Source: Amycolatopsis rifamycinica (GTDB taxonomy: Bacteria; Actinomycetota; Actinomycetes; Mycobacteriales; Pseudonocardiaceae). From it: 64,000 bases of DNA. A model generated the notes under the pieces. It ran no database searches and had not been told where the DNA came from. It worked only from the letters and a program-made list of their open reading frames with translations. Of the stretch, positions 1 to 8,912 are shown one piece after another; position 1 is the first letter of the stretch, and each line of letters starts with the position of its first letter. The position numbers were made by a program, and so were the translations under genes. The stretch spans positions 1 through 64,000 of the forward strand of contig NZ_JMQI01000071.1 in NCBI RefSeq assembly GCF_000695625.1, given 5' to 3'.

Positions 1-26
1 GCACCCGCCTCACCACTCACGACGGG

Positions 27-1007
27 TCAGGCGTTGCCGTCGAAGAGGGACGTCACCGAGCCGTCTTCGAAGACCTGCTGGATGGCCTCGGCCAGCATCG
101 GCGCGATCGACAGCACCGTCAGCCCCGGGAAGCGCTTCTCCTCGGGGATCGGCAGTGAGTTCGTCACGATGACCTCGCGCGCCTTGCACTCCGAAAGCCG
201 CTGGGTGGCCGGGTCGGACAGGATGCCGTGGGTCGTCGCGATGACGACGTCGGCCGCGCCCTCGTCGATCAGCGCCTCCGTGGCCTTCACGATCGTGCCG
301 CCGGTGTCGATCATGTCGTCGATCAGCACGCAGAGCTTGCCCTCGACCTTGCCGACCACGCGGTTGGCGATCGCCTGGTTGGGCTTGTCCGGGTCGCGCG
401 TCTTGTGGATGAACGCGATCGGGCGGTCGCCCAGCGTCTGCGCCCACTTCTCGGCCAGCCGCACGCGGCCCGAGTCCGGCGAGACGACCGTGATGTCGGC
501 GTCGCCGTAGGTCTTCTTGATGTGTTCGGCCAGCACGGTCTGCGCCATCAGGTGGTCGACCGGTCCGTCGAAGAAGCCCTGGATCTGCGCGGTGTGCAGG
601 TCGACCGTCATGATCCGGTCGGCGCCCGCGGTCTTGAACAGGTCCGCGATCAGCCGCGCCGAGATCGGCTCGCGGCCCTTGTGCTTCTTGTCCTGGCGCG
701 CGTACGGGTAGAACGGCATCACGACGGTGATCCGCTTCGCGCTCGCCCGCTTGAGCGCGTCCACCATGATCAGCTGCTCCATCACGAACTCGTTGATGGG
801 CGTGGTGTGCGCCTGGATGACGAAGGCGTCGGTGCCGCGGACGGACTCCTCGAACCGGACGAACAGCTCGCCGTTGGCGAACGTGTGCGCCGTCTGCGGG
901 GTGATCGTCACGTTGAGGTGCTGGGCGACTTCTTCGGCGAGCTCCTGGTGCGCGCGTCCGGAGAAGAGCATCAAGTTCTTCTTCGGCGTCCCTTGCTTCG
1001 GACTCAT
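27..1007 (-). CDS. prs: Ribose-phosphate pyrophosphokinase
   Basis: This 326-residue cytosolic enzyme makes PRPP from ribose 5-phosphate and ATP, feeding nucleotide, His, Trp and cell-wall arabinan synthesis. The PRPP-binding loop VLIDDMIDTGGTIVKA lies near residues 228-243 and the ATP-site region PYARQDKKHKGREPIS near 100-115. Length is normal for bacterial class I enzymes. The ATG start overlaps the glmU stop in an ATGA at 1004-1007, so the two genes are translationally coupled. The glmU-prs order is conserved in actinobacteria. Identification is by direct motif recognition and is secure. Confidence 0.97.
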   Translation of the reverse strand: MSPKQGTPKKNLMLFSGRAHQELAEEVAQHLNVTITPQTAHTFANGELFVRFEESVRGTDAFVIQAHTTPINEFVMEQLIMVDALKRASAKRITVVMPFYPYARQDKKHKGREPISARLIADLFKTAGADRIMTVDLHTAQIQGFFDGPVDHLMAQTVLAEHIKKTYGDADITVVSPDSGRVRLAEKWAQTLGDRPIAFIHKTRDPDKPNQAIANRVVGKVEGKLCVLIDDMIDTGGTIVKATEALIDEGAADVVIATTHGILSDPATQRLSECKAREVIVTNSLPIPEEKRFPGLTVLSIAPMLAEAIQQVFEDGSVTSLFDGNA

Positions 1008-2476
1008 GCTGGTGACTCCCCGTCGGTTCCTGCTGCTGAATCGGCGTCGAGGGCGGCCTGGGCCGCCTCGGCCGCGGGCGTACCCGGCCGGCGCCGGATC
1101 GCCCAGCCTTCGATGTTGCGCTGCGGCGGCGCCGACACCGCGAGTGTGCCTGGCGGGACGTCTTCGCGGATCACGGCACCCGCACCACTGTAAGCGCCGT
1201 CACCGATGTGCACCGGGGCGACGAAGGTGTTGTCCGCACCCAACCGGACATACGACCCGATAACGGTCCGGTGCTTGTTCACCCCGTCGTAGTTCACGAA
1301 CACGCTGGAGCACCCGATGTTGCTGTGCTCACCGATCGTGGCGTCACCCACGTAGGTCAGGTGCGGCACCTTCGTGCCGGCACCGATGTCGGCGGACTTC
1401 GTCTCGACGAACGCGCCCAGCTTCGCCTTGACGCCCAGCTTCGTGCCCGGCCGCAGGTAGGTGAACGGGCCGACGTTGACGCCGTCGCCGAGTTCCGAGT
1501 CCGAGCCGTGCACGCGGACCACCGAGGCGCCCGCGCCGATGGTGACGTTCGTCAGCGTGCTGTCCGGCCCGACCGTGCTGCCTTCGCCGACCGACGTCGT
1601 GCCCTTGAGCTGGACACCGGGCTCGATGACGACGTCGCGGGAGAGGGTCACGCCGGCGTCGATCCAGGTCGTGGCCGGGTCGACGACCGTGACGCCCTCG
1701 CGCTGCCAGCGCTGCACGATCCGGCGGTTGAGCTCGGCGCCGAGCGCCGACAGCTGCACGCGGTCGTTGACGCCTTCGGTCAGCCACGGGTCGTCGACGA
1801 CCAGCGCGCCGACGTGCAGCCCGTCGCCGTTCGCGATGCCGAGCACGTCGGTGAGGTAGAGCTCGCCCTGGGCGTTGTCGGTCGAGAGGCGCGAAAGGCC
1901 GTCGCGCAGCACCGCCGCGTCGAAGGCGTAGACACCCGAGTTGATCTCGGTGATCCCGGCCTGTTCGGGGGTGGCGTCCTTGTGCTCGACGATCCCGGTG
2001 ACCTTGCCGTCGCTGTCGCGCACGATCCGGCCGTAGCCGGTCGGGTCGGCGACCACGGAGGTGAGGACGGTGACCGCGTTCTTCGCCTCGGTGTGCTCGT
2101 CGAGCAGCGCGCCGAGGGTGGCGGTGTCGAGCAGCGGGACGTCGCCGTAGCTGACGATCACGGTGCCGGTGAGGTCGGCGGGCAGCGTCGCGAGCGCGCA
2201 GGACACGGCGTGGCCGGTGCCCTTCTGCTGGTCCTGCACCGCGGTGCCGACCGGGAGGCCGAGGGCGGTCCCGACCCCCGCGAGGTGCTCGCCGACCAGT
2301 TCGCGGCCGTGGCCGACGACCACGACGAGGTGTTCGGGGTGCAGGCCGGCGGCGGCCCGGACGGCGTGCTCGACCAGGGGCCGCCCGGCGATCGGGTGCA
2401 GCACCTTCGGCGTCGTGGAACGCATGCGGGTGCCCTCACCCGCGGCGAGGATCAACGTGCTCAGCGGGCCGGTCAA
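1004..2476 (-). CDS. glmU: Bifunctional UDP-GlcNAc pyrophosphorylase / GlcN-1-P acetyltransferase
   Basis: GlmU acetylates glucosamine-1-phosphate and then transfers UMP to give UDP-GlcNAc, the precursor of peptidoglycan and mycothiol. The N-terminal uridyltransferase domain carries LILAAGEGTRMRS near its start. The C-terminal left-handed beta-helix shows hexapeptide repeats such as IGDGAYSGAGAVI. The frame is open from a TTG at 2488, but GGGAG lies about 5 nt before an in-frame TTG at 2476, which I prefer. The tail after the acetyltransferase is Ala-rich and looks disordered. It forms an operon with prs downstream. Confidence 0.96.
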   Translation of the reverse strand: MTGPLSTLILAAGEGTRMRSTTPKVLHPIAGRPLVEHAVRAAAGLHPEHLVVVVGHGRELVGEHLAGVGTALGLPVGTAVQDQQKGTGHAVSCALATLPADLTGTVIVSYGDVPLLDTATLGALLDEHTEAKNAVTVLTSVVADPTGYGRIVRDSDGKVTGIVEHKDATPEQAGITEINSGVYAFDAAVLRDGLSRLSTDNAQGELYLTDVLGIANGDGLHVGALVVDDPWLTEGVNDRVQLSALGAELNRRIVQRWQREGVTVVDPATTWIDAGVTLSRDVVIEPGVQLKGTTSVGEGSTVGPDSTLTNVTIGAGASVVRVHGSDSELGDGVNVGPFTYLRPGTKLGVKAKLGAFVETKSADIGAGTKVPHLTYVGDATIGEHSNIGCSSVFVNYDGVNKHRTVIGSYVRLGADNTFVAPVHIGDGAYSGAGAVIREDVPPGTLAVSAPPQRNIEGWAIRRRPGTPAAEAAQAALDADSAAGTDGESPA

Positions 2477-2524
2477 CGGCGCTCCCAACGGTTACCACAA
2501 GATGGCTTCTGTCGGGCACTGATC

Positions 2525-4249
2525 CTAACTGTGCTCTTCGGCGTCCCACGCGGGGTCGGTGGGAGGTGCCTCGCTCGCCCAGGCCGCGGCGGGGTCGGCG
2601 GCCATGGAGTTCGCCGACGCGACCTGGTTGCCGCCGCCGCGTTTGGCCTGGTACATGGCCGCGTCCGCGCGCGCGAGCACCTGCTCGCCCCGCTCCTGCG
2701 GCCGCAACGACACGAGTCCGATCGACAGCGTGACGCCGTGCGAGAGGTGGTGGGGCAGGTTCGAGACGGACTTCACCGCGCGCCCGAGCGCCATCTTCGC
2801 CGCGGACGCCGGTGTGCCCGGCAACAGGACGATGAACTCGTCGCCGCCGTAGCGTGCCACCAGGTCGTCGCCGCGCAACGCGTCACGAAGCGTGCTCGCC
2901 ACGACACGCAGCACGTTGTCGCCTTCGGCGTGCGACTGCTTGTCGTTGACGCCCTTGAAGCCGTCGAGGTCGACCAGGGCGACGGCCAGCGGCTGCGCGT
3001 CGGCCGACGACGCCAGCTGGCGCAGCTTCTCGTCCAGCGCGCGCCGGTTCGGCAGGCCGGTGAGCGGGTCCTGCAGGGCCTGCTGGGTGATCGCGCCGTG
3101 CTCGGCGGACAGCCGTTCGTGCTCGCGGCGGGCGTTCAGCGTGGCGATCTGCGACTCGCGCAGGCTCCACATCTCCGACTCCAGCCGCCGCGCGTAGTCG
3201 ATCAGCGACTCGCTCGCGCCGGACGCGTAGTCCGGGCTCGTGTCGAGCCGGGCCAGCTCGCGGGCGATGTTCAGCCGCATCGACGGCTGCGAGGTGTCGT
3301 CCGAGATGGACTGGCGGGTCTCGCGCAGGACCGCGAGGGCCTCGTCGCGCCGGCCCTCCTTGTCCAGGCAGCGGGCCAGCGCGATCGCGACGATCTCCCG
3401 GTCGTGCCCGAAAGCACGCTCGTTGTAGAGGTTCTGCAGCCGCTCGATGTGCTCGGCGCCCGGCTGGTTCAACGCCGGCGCGGCGGCCAGCACGCCGACC
3501 TGGTCGATCGCCTTGACGTCGGCCCGGCGCGGGAACAGCGACTCGGCGAACGGGCCTTCGGCGGCCTGCCCCATCGACGCGGCGGTGCGGAACTTCTCGG
3601 CGCTCTCGTCGTACTCGTCGATGCGCTCCAGCCGCAGGCCCCAGCCGAGCAGCATCTTGATCCGGTTGATCAGCTGCAGGGCGATGTCGTGCGGGCTCGC
3701 GCTCTCGCGGATCGCCGCGGCGGCCCGGCCGATCGCCTCCTCGGCCGCTTCGTAGACGCCGAGCTGGTTGAGCACCAGCCAGCAGTCGATGAGCGTCGAG
3801 GAGAGCAGCCGGTTCCAGTTCCGCAGGCCGACCTGCCGGTCCGGGATGGCGGAGTCGTCCAGGATGGCCAGCGCCCTGGCGATCTCGGTGAGCGCGGCGT
3901 CCTCCTGCGCGGCGATCACCAGCCGCCGCCCGCGCAGCGCGTGCGCGTCCGCCCGCAGCAGGGCGATGCCGTGCCGCCGGGTGTGCGCGAGCATCTCGTC
4001 GAGCCGGGGTTCGGCCTCCGCGGCCAGGCCCTTGGTGGCCAGCCGGGCGAGGGCCGACGAGCGCAGCAGCTGGGCCACGAGCAGGGGCTCACCCCGCCGC
4101 TGGGTCTCGTCGAGCAGCTCGTCCATCATCGCGACGATCTCGAGCTGCTGGGTGTACTCGTGCCGCTGGACCGCGGCGATCAGCTCCCGCGCGCGCCCGA
4201 CCAGCCAGGCGTCGGACATCTCGGCCAGCGCGGGTCGCCTGGCCGTCAC
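2525..4249 (-). CDS. Diguanylate cyclase with helical TPR-like sensor region
   Basis: The C-terminal GGDEF domain contains ARYGGDEFIVLLPG, the intact catalytic signature for making cyclic di-GMP from two GTP. The first ~380 residues are alpha-helical and TPR-like, with no obvious membrane segment, so sensing is probably cytosolic. The frame is open to 4354, but that start would lie inside the tRNA-Gln gene. I therefore favour GTG at 4249, preceded by GAGG about 11 nt upstream, or ATG at 4219. No EAL domain is visible. The ligand is unknown. Confidence 0.88.
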   Translation of the reverse strand: MTARRPALAEMSDAWLVGRARELIAAVQRHEYTQQLEIVAMMDELLDETQRRGEPLLVAQLLRSSALARLATKGLAAEAEPRLDEMLAHTRRHGIALLRADAHALRGRRLVIAAQEDAALTEIARALAILDDSAIPDRQVGLRNWNRLLSSTLIDCWLVLNQLGVYEAAEEAIGRAAAAIRESASPHDIALQLINRIKMLLGWGLRLERIDEYDESAEKFRTAASMGQAAEGPFAESLFPRRADVKAIDQVGVLAAAPALNQPGAEHIERLQNLYNERAFGHDREIVAIALARCLDKEGRRDEALAVLRETRQSISDDTSQPSMRLNIARELARLDTSPDYASGASESLIDYARRLESEMWSLRESQIATLNARREHERLSAEHGAITQQALQDPLTGLPNRRALDEKLRQLASSADAQPLAVALVDLDGFKGVNDKQSHAEGDNVLRVVASTLRDALRGDDLVARYGGDEFIVLLPGTPASAAKMALGRAVKSVSNLPHHLSHGVTLSIGLVSLRPQERGEQVLARADAAMYQAKRGGGNQVASANSMAADPAAAWASEAPPTDPAWDAEEHS

Positions 4250-4315
4250 CGGATCGGTCGCCTCGTCGGTCAGCGCCAACCTCCCGGTGTCGTGGGTTTC
4301 CGGTTCCTTCTGCTG

Positions 4316-4387
4316 CTCCGCCGCCAGGATTCGAACCTGAACTGTCAGAACCAAAATCTGAAGTGCTGCCGATTACACTACGGCGGA
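4316..4387 (-). tRNA. tRNA-Gln (UUG anticodon)
   Basis: The minus strand folds as a standard class I cloverleaf. The acceptor arms are TCCGCCG and CGGCGGA with discriminator G. The anticodon stem TCAGA/TCTGA closes a TTTTGGT loop with anticodon TTG, and the T-loop is TTCGAAT. The CCA end is not fully encoded. It sits directly upstream of the diguanylate cyclase gene on the same strand. Confidence 0.96.
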
Positions 4388-4511
4388 TCGAACCTGGTCA
4401 GGATAGCGACGATCGGGTGTCGTCCGCGCGGGGGATGCGTTAGGCGCCGGTCTGCCGGGTACTCAGGTGTGAGTTCGGGCTCTCCCCAGGCGCCCGAACC
4501 TCCTGTACCGT

Positions 4512-4531
4512 AACTTACGGCATCGTAGGTT
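4512..4531. promoter_or_regulatory. 20-bp palindromic operator upstream of the desaturase
   Basis: AACTTACGGCATCGTAGGTT is an imperfect dyad with 8 of 10 positions symmetric per arm. It lies about 50-70 bp upstream of the desaturase start. A dyad of this size is typical of TetR-family sites, and a TetR gene lies just downstream of the desaturase. That pairing is inference. Confidence 0.5.
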
Positions 4532-4579
4532 AGGGCGCCCTTACGAGAAGGCGTGCCCGTGTAGGAAGAAGTGAAGCGT

Positions 4580-5545
4580 ATGACGGCCACGCTCGACCGC
4601 TCCCAGCCCACCGGGGAGCCCCCGGCCCCCAAGGGGCCCAAACCTGTCATCGACGGCAAGCGCGGAATCGGCGTGCAGCTGTCGGTCTACTTCGGGGTGA
4701 TCGCACCGCTCGTGGCCCTCCTGGCCGCGGTGCCGTTCGCGTGGGGCTGGGGACTGAGCTGGGTCGACGTCGGCATCTTCGTGGTGTTCTACGCGATCAG
4801 CGGGCTCGGCATCACCGTGTCGTACCACCGCTACTTCACGCACGGCTCGTTCAAGGCCAAGCAGTGGCTGCGCGTGCTCATGGCCATCGCGGGCAGCATC
4901 GCCCTGCAGGGCCCGGTGATCACCTGGGTCGCCGACCACCGCCGCCACCACGCGTTCTCGGACCGCGACGGCGACCCGCACTCGCCGTGGGCGTTCGGCA
5001 CCTCGCCGTGGGCCATCGCGAAGGGCTTCTGGCACGCCCACATGGGCTGGCTGTTCGAGCGCGACACGACCAACGCCGAGCGCTTCGCGCCGGACCTGGT
5101 GAAGGACCCGGCCATCAAGAAGGTCGACGACCTGTTCTGGCTGTGGGCCCTGGTCAGCCTGCTGCTGCCGGCGCTGCTGGGCGGGCTGATCTCGTGGTCG
5201 CTGTGGGGCGCGGTGACGGCGTTCTTCTGGGCCGGACTGGTCCGCATCTGCGTGCTGCACCACGTGACGTGGTCGGTCAACTCGATCTGCCACATGATCG
5301 GCGAGCGCCCGTTCGCCGCCCGCGACAAGTCCGCGAACTTCTGGCCGCTGGCGATCTTCTCGTTCGGCGAGTCGTGGCACAACCTGCACCACGCGGACCC
5401 GACGTCGGCGCGCCACGGCGTCAAGCGGGGCCAGATCGACATCTCCGCGCGGCTGATCTGGATCTTCGAGAAGTTCGGCTGGGTGCACGACGTCCGCTGG
5501 CCGACGCCGCAGCGCCTGGCCCGAATCGCCACCGAAAAGGGCTAG
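4580..5545 (+). CDS. Acyl-CoA/acyl-lipid delta-9 desaturase (DesA3-like)
   Basis: This membrane di-iron fatty-acid desaturase carries all three histidine clusters: HRYFTH near residue 90, DHRRHH near 127 and HNLHH near 272. Hydrophobic segments near residues 35-75, 100-120 and 190-230 fit the four-helix membrane core. It probably makes oleate-type chains for membrane lipids using a rubredoxin/ferredoxin-type electron donor, none of which is adjacent. A GTG at 4571 is possible, but AGGAAG is spaced better for ATG 4580. The operator-like palindrome upstream and the TetR gene 17 bp downstream suggest feedback control by lipid state. Confidence 0.9.
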   Translation: MTATLDRSQPTGEPPAPKGPKPVIDGKRGIGVQLSVYFGVIAPLVALLAAVPFAWGWGLSWVDVGIFVVFYAISGLGITVSYHRYFTHGSFKAKQWLRVLMAIAGSIALQGPVITWVADHRRHHAFSDRDGDPHSPWAFGTSPWAIAKGFWHAHMGWLFERDTTNAERFAPDLVKDPAIKKVDDLFWLWALVSLLLPALLGGLISWSLWGAVTAFFWAGLVRICVLHHVTWSVNSICHMIGERPFAARDKSANFWPLAIFSFGESWHNLHHADPTSARHGVKRGQIDISARLIWIFEKFGWVHDVRWPTPQRLARIATEKG

Positions 5546-5562
5546 TCAACTAGGCTGCCCCG

Positions 5563-6234
5563 ATGGCGGGGAGACGACGTTCGAAGCGCGAGCAGCAGGT
5601 CACCGGGGCGCGTCCGGCCGCCCCGGTGGCCCGCGTGCGGATGACCGGGACGGAGCGGCGGCAGCAGCTGCTGAACGTGGCGCGGGCCCTGTTCGCCGAG
5701 AAGGGTTTCGACGGCACGTCGATCGAGGAGATCGCCCACCGCGCCAACGTGTCGAAACCGGTGGTGTACGAGCACTTCGGCGGCAAAGAAGGCATCTACG
5801 CGGTCGTCGTCGACCGGGAAACGCAGCTGCTGCTCGACCGGATGGTCTCGACGCTGCACGGCGGTCACCCGCGGGTGATGCTGGAACAGGCGGCGATCGC
5901 GCTGCTGTCCTACGTCGAGGACTCCCACGACGGCTTCCGCATCCTGGTGCGCGATTCCCCGGTGGCGAGTTCGACGGGGACGTTTTCCACGGTGCTCAAC
6001 GACATCGCGAGCCAGGTGGAGCACATCCTGGCCCAGCAGTTCGGTTCCCTCGGCTACGACGAGAAGCTGGCCGCGCTGTACGCGCAGGCGTTGGTGGGCA
6101 TGGTGGCGCTGACCGGCCAGTGGTGGCTGGACGCGCGCAAGCCCAAGCGCGACGAGGTGGCGGCGCACCTGGTCAACCTGGCGTGGAACGGGTTGTCGCA
6201 CCTGGAGCACAAGCCGAAGCTGCGGCTGGGCTGA
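5563..6234 (+). CDS. TetR-family regulator (Rv1019-like)
   Basis: The N-terminal helix-turn-helix is clear, with ARALFAEKGFDGTSIEEIAH and NVSKPVVYEHFGGKE around residues 40-80, followed by a helical ligand domain. The whole sequence closely resembles, from memory, the TetR regulator that sits between glmU and mfd in mycobacteria, and its position here is equivalent. The N-terminus has an extra basic stretch of about 25 residues. It follows the desaturase by 17 bp on the same strand, so the pair may be co-transcribed. The likely operator is the dyad at 4512-4531. The effector is unknown, and a fatty acyl-CoA is plausible. Confidence 0.87.
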   Translation: MAGRRRSKREQQVTGARPAAPVARVRMTGTERRQQLLNVARALFAEKGFDGTSIEEIAHRANVSKPVVYEHFGGKEGIYAVVVDRETQLLLDRMVSTLHGGHPRVMLEQAAIALLSYVEDSHDGFRILVRDSPVASSTGTFSTVLNDIASQVEHILAQQFGSLGYDEKLAALYAQALVGMVALTGQWWLDARKPKRDEVAAHLVNLAWNGLSHLEHKPKLRLG

Positions 6235-6267
6235 AAACGGCTCGACGGCCCTGCCACAGTAGTGGGT

Positions 6268-7164
6268 ATGGCCGATTTCGGTGACCTGCGGCTGATGCAG
6301 GGTCTGGCGCAGCGGATCACCGCCACCCACCCGGAGCTGGTGAACAGCGACGCGTCGTTCGGCGAGCTGGCCTGGAACTGGGGCCGGACCGGCGGCGACG
6401 GCGAGCGCCGGCTGTGGTTCGCGGACGGGGAACTCGTCGCGTGGGGCCGGGCCGAGCTGCCGCGCCGGGTGCGGCGCGACGACGGGTCGGTCAAGGACAT
6501 CACCGGCGCGTACCTGGCGTACCAGGTGGATCCCGGGCACGCGGAGCTGGTCGACGACGTGATCGGCTGGTGCGAAAAGACGGCGGCGGGCGTCGAGCGC
6601 ACGGTGCTGCCGGCGGCGGCCGACGCGCACGGCTTGCGGCGCTGGGCGGCGCACGGCTACGAACCCGACGCGCCCGACGCGTGGTCGCAGCTCAACGAGC
6701 GCGAACTCACCGATGTCGAGCAGCCGGCGCTGCCGGCCGGATTCTCCTTCCGCACCGCTTCGGAGGTTCCGCCGGAAGCGGTGGTGCAGGCGCACGTGGA
6801 CGCGTGGACACCGACGTCGTACACGGTGGCGTCGTACTTCGGCGTACGGCAGGCGCCGGGCTACCGCGGCGACCTGCACGTCCTGGTGGAGGCGCCGGAC
6901 GGAACGATGGCGTGCTCGGCGATCCTGTGGCTCGACGAGGTGAACGCGACGGTCGAGTTCGAGCCGGTCGGCACGCACCCGGCCTACCGGCGCCGGGGGC
7001 TGGCGCGCGCGATGTTGCTGCACGGGATGCACCTGGCCGCGGCCGCGGGCGCCCGGCACGCGACGGTCGCCTGCATGGGCGAGCCCGCACCGGCGCGGGA
7101 GTTGTACTACAGCGTGGGGTTCCGGGCGTTTTCGCGGGACGCGCCGCTGATCAAGCGCGGGTGA
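6268..7164 (+). CDS. GNAT-family N-acetyltransferase
   Basis: A protein of about 298 residues with a C-terminal GNAT fold. The acetyl-CoA loop is EPVGTHPAYRRRGLARAML near residues 230-248, and the last strand has the usual YYSVGFRAF pattern. The N-terminal half looks like a degenerate second GNAT repeat, an arrangement reminiscent of mycothiol-synthase-like tandem GNATs. The substrate cannot be read from sequence. ATG 6268 is preferred over GTG 6262. Confidence 0.82.
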   Translation: MADFGDLRLMQGLAQRITATHPELVNSDASFGELAWNWGRTGGDGERRLWFADGELVAWGRAELPRRVRRDDGSVKDITGAYLAYQVDPGHAELVDDVIGWCEKTAAGVERTVLPAAADAHGLRRWAAHGYEPDAPDAWSQLNERELTDVEQPALPAGFSFRTASEVPPEAVVQAHVDAWTPTSYTVASYFGVRQAPGYRGDLHVLVEAPDGTMACSAILWLDEVNATVEFEPVGTHPAYRRRGLARAMLLHGMHLAAAAGARHATVACMGEPAPARELYYSVGFRAFSRDAPLIKRG

Positions 7165-7215
7165 CGCGGGCGGCAGCGGTGACGCCGAGGCCGGCCTGGC
7201 CGCCGGAACCGCCCG

Positions 7216-7608
7216 TCACCGCAGCCGGCCGGTTTCGTGGAGGTGGTCGAAGATGAGCTGGTCCACCGCGGAAACCCGGCCGCGGTCGGCGTGTTCGAGC
7301 CAGGCGATCTCTTCGATCTCGCTGCTCGCCTCAAGGGTGCCTCGGTACCCGGCGGTGTAGCAGGTCATCCGCACCAGCGTGCCCGCCGGATGGCCGTCCG
7401 CCTGCGCCTCGAACGTTCCCGCCGCGGCGATCGACTCCGGCACGATCGCCACGTCGAGCTCTTCGCGGATTTCGCGGACCAGCGTGTCGTGGTCGGTCTC
7501 GCCGGGCTCGCGCTTGCCGCCGGGGAGGTAGTAGACCTCCTTGCCGCGCGAACGCGTGCTGAGGATCCGGCCGTCCCGCAGGTGGAGCCAGGCGATCTTG
7601 TCGATCAC
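7216..7608 (-). CDS. Nudix hydrolase (tandem copy B)
   Basis: The 130-residue protein has the Nudix box GGKREPGETDHDTLVREIRE followed by ELDV, with the REXXEE core intact apart from the usual variation. It starts with GTG overlapping the stop of the upstream Nudix gene (GTGA at 7605-7608), so it is coupled to it. It is a clear paralogue of that gene along its full length, sharing GGKREPGET, SRGK and DHLHETG. Such small Nudix proteins hydrolyse nucleoside-diphosphate derivatives; the substrate is unknown. Confidence 0.9.
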   Translation of the reverse strand: MIDKIAWLHLRDGRILSTRSRGKEVYYLPGGKREPGETDHDTLVREIREELDVAIVPESIAAAGTFEAQADGHPAGTLVRMTCYTAGYRGTLEASSEIEEIAWLEHADRGRVSAVDQLIFDHLHETGRLR

Positions 7609-8003
7609 CGCAGCTTGCCGGTTTCGTGGAGGTGGTCGAAGACCAGCTGGGCCACCAGCGAAACCCGCGGCCGGTCCGCGTAGCCGAGCCAGGCGATCTC
7701 CTCGATCTCCGCGCAGGCCCTCGGTGTTCCCCGGTAGTCCGCCGAGTAGGCCGTCGTGTGGACGAGCGTGCCCTCCGCGTGGCCGTGGGCCTGGCCCTCG
7801 AACTTGCCCGCCGGGGTGATCGTCGCCGCGTCGATCTCCACCCCGAGTTCCTCGCGGATCTCGCGGATCAGCGTCTCGGCGTCGGTTTCGCCCGGCTCGC
7901 GTTTGCCGCCCGGCGGGTAGAACTTGTCCTTGCCGCGCGAACGAGCGGCCAGGATGCGGCCGTCCCGCACCCGGATCCAGGCGACCTTGTCGATCTCGCT
8001 CAT
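7605..8003 (-). CDS. Nudix hydrolase (tandem copy A)
   Basis: The 132-residue protein starts at ATG 8003 (MSEIDKVAWIRVRDGRILAA). The reading frame is open much further upstream, but that extension runs antisense through the SDR gene. The Nudix box GGKREPGETDAETLIREIRE leads into ELGV. It is divergent from the SDR gene with about 30 bp between starts, so the promoters must overlap. It heads a two-gene operon with its own tandem duplicate. Confidence 0.9.
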   Translation of the reverse strand: MSEIDKVAWIRVRDGRILAARSRGKDKFYPPGGKREPGETDAETLIREIREELGVEIDAATITPAGKFEGQAHGHAEGTLVHTTAYSADYRGTPRACAEIEEIAWLGYADRPRVSLVAQLVFDHLHETGKLR

Positions 8004-8033
8004 CCTCCGATCGTAGGCACTAGGGTCGGGTTC

Positions 8034-8762
8034 ATGGCGAACAACAGGGAAATCGTGGTGACGGGCGGCGGTACGGGCATCGGCTACGCCGTGGCGGCGG
8101 CCTTCGCCCGGGCCGGCGAGCGCGTCACGATCACCGGGCGCCGGGAGAAGGTGCTCACCGAAGCCGCGACGCTCGCGGGCGCGCGGCCCGTCGTGTTCGA
8201 CGCCGCCGATCCCGCGGCGGTCGAAGCCGCACTGGCGGAGTTGCCGGACCGTGTCGACGTTCTCGTCAACAACGCCGGGGGCAACACGGACTTCTCCGAG
8301 GGCGGCGGGGAAACCGGGCTCGCCGGCTTCGCGGCCGCGTTCGAGCGGAACCTGCGGTCCAATGTGGTCAGTGCCGCGCTGGTGACGCACGCGCTGCGCG
8401 AGCGCCTCGCCGACGGCGCGCGGATCATCACTATCGGGTCGATCGCCGCGCACACCGGCGCCGGGTCCTACGGTGCCGCGAAAGCCGCGGTCGAAGGCTG
8501 GAACGTGAGCGTGGCCCGGGAGTTCGGCCCGCGCGGGATCACCGCGAACGTCGTCGCGCCGGGCCTGATCGGGGAGACCGAGTTCTTCCACGGGCAGCTG
8601 AGCGACCAGCGGCGCGAGTGGCTGATCGGCAACACGATGAACAAGCGTCCCGGAACGCCGGACGACGTCGTCGCCGTGGTGACGTTCCTGGCGAGCCCGG
8701 CCGCCGGGCACGTGACCGGGCAGGTGCTGCACGTCAACGGCGGGGCTTACCTGGGCAGATAA
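8034..8762 (+). CDS. Short-chain dehydrogenase/reductase
   Basis: A classical SDR of 242 residues. It has the cofactor loop TGGGTGIG near residues 9-16, NNAG near 83-86, the catalytic Ser in ITIGS, and YGAAK as the Tyr-x-x-x-Lys pair. The arginine-rich segment after beta-2 (TGRREK) favours NADP(H). The C-terminus ends HVNGGAYLGR, as in FabG-like proteins. The substrate is not predictable. A strong stem-loop follows the stop. Confidence 0.92.
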   Translation: MANNREIVVTGGGTGIGYAVAAAFARAGERVTITGRREKVLTEAATLAGARPVVFDAADPAAVEAALAELPDRVDVLVNNAGGNTDFSEGGGETGLAGFAAAFERNLRSNVVSAALVTHALRERLADGARIITIGSIAAHTGAGSYGAAKAAVEGWNVSVAREFGPRGITANVVAPGLIGETEFFHGQLSDQRREWLIGNTMNKRPGTPDDVVAVVTFLASPAAGHVTGQVLHVNGGAYLGR

Positions 8763-8766
8763 GGGT

Positions 8767-8792
8767 GCACATCGGCCGTTCGGCCGATGTGC
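8767..8792 (+). terminator. Stem-loop terminator after the SDR gene
   Basis: GCACATCGGCCG and CGGCCGATGTGC form a perfect 12-bp inverted repeat around TT, four bases after the SDR stop codon. There is no U-tract, which is usual for actinobacterial terminators. Confidence 0.7.
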
Positions 8793-8912
8793 GCGCCCGG
8801 CCCGGCCCGGTTGTCCGCCGGATGGCCAAAACAGACCGGCTCATCGGGCGATACCCGCGGTCGACCTCCGCAATAGCTTCGGATTCCTCACTCGTCCGGC
8901 GGAGGTGGTCCG

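Noticed and set aside
1208..4513. 1101-codon plus-strand frame over glmU and the diguanylate cyclase
   Set aside because: It is antisense to two confidently identified genes and crosses the tRNA-Gln gene.
5563..6234. Naming the TetR regulator fasR
   Set aside because: The remembered FasR sequence differs; the better match by sequence and position is the Rv1019-type regulator.
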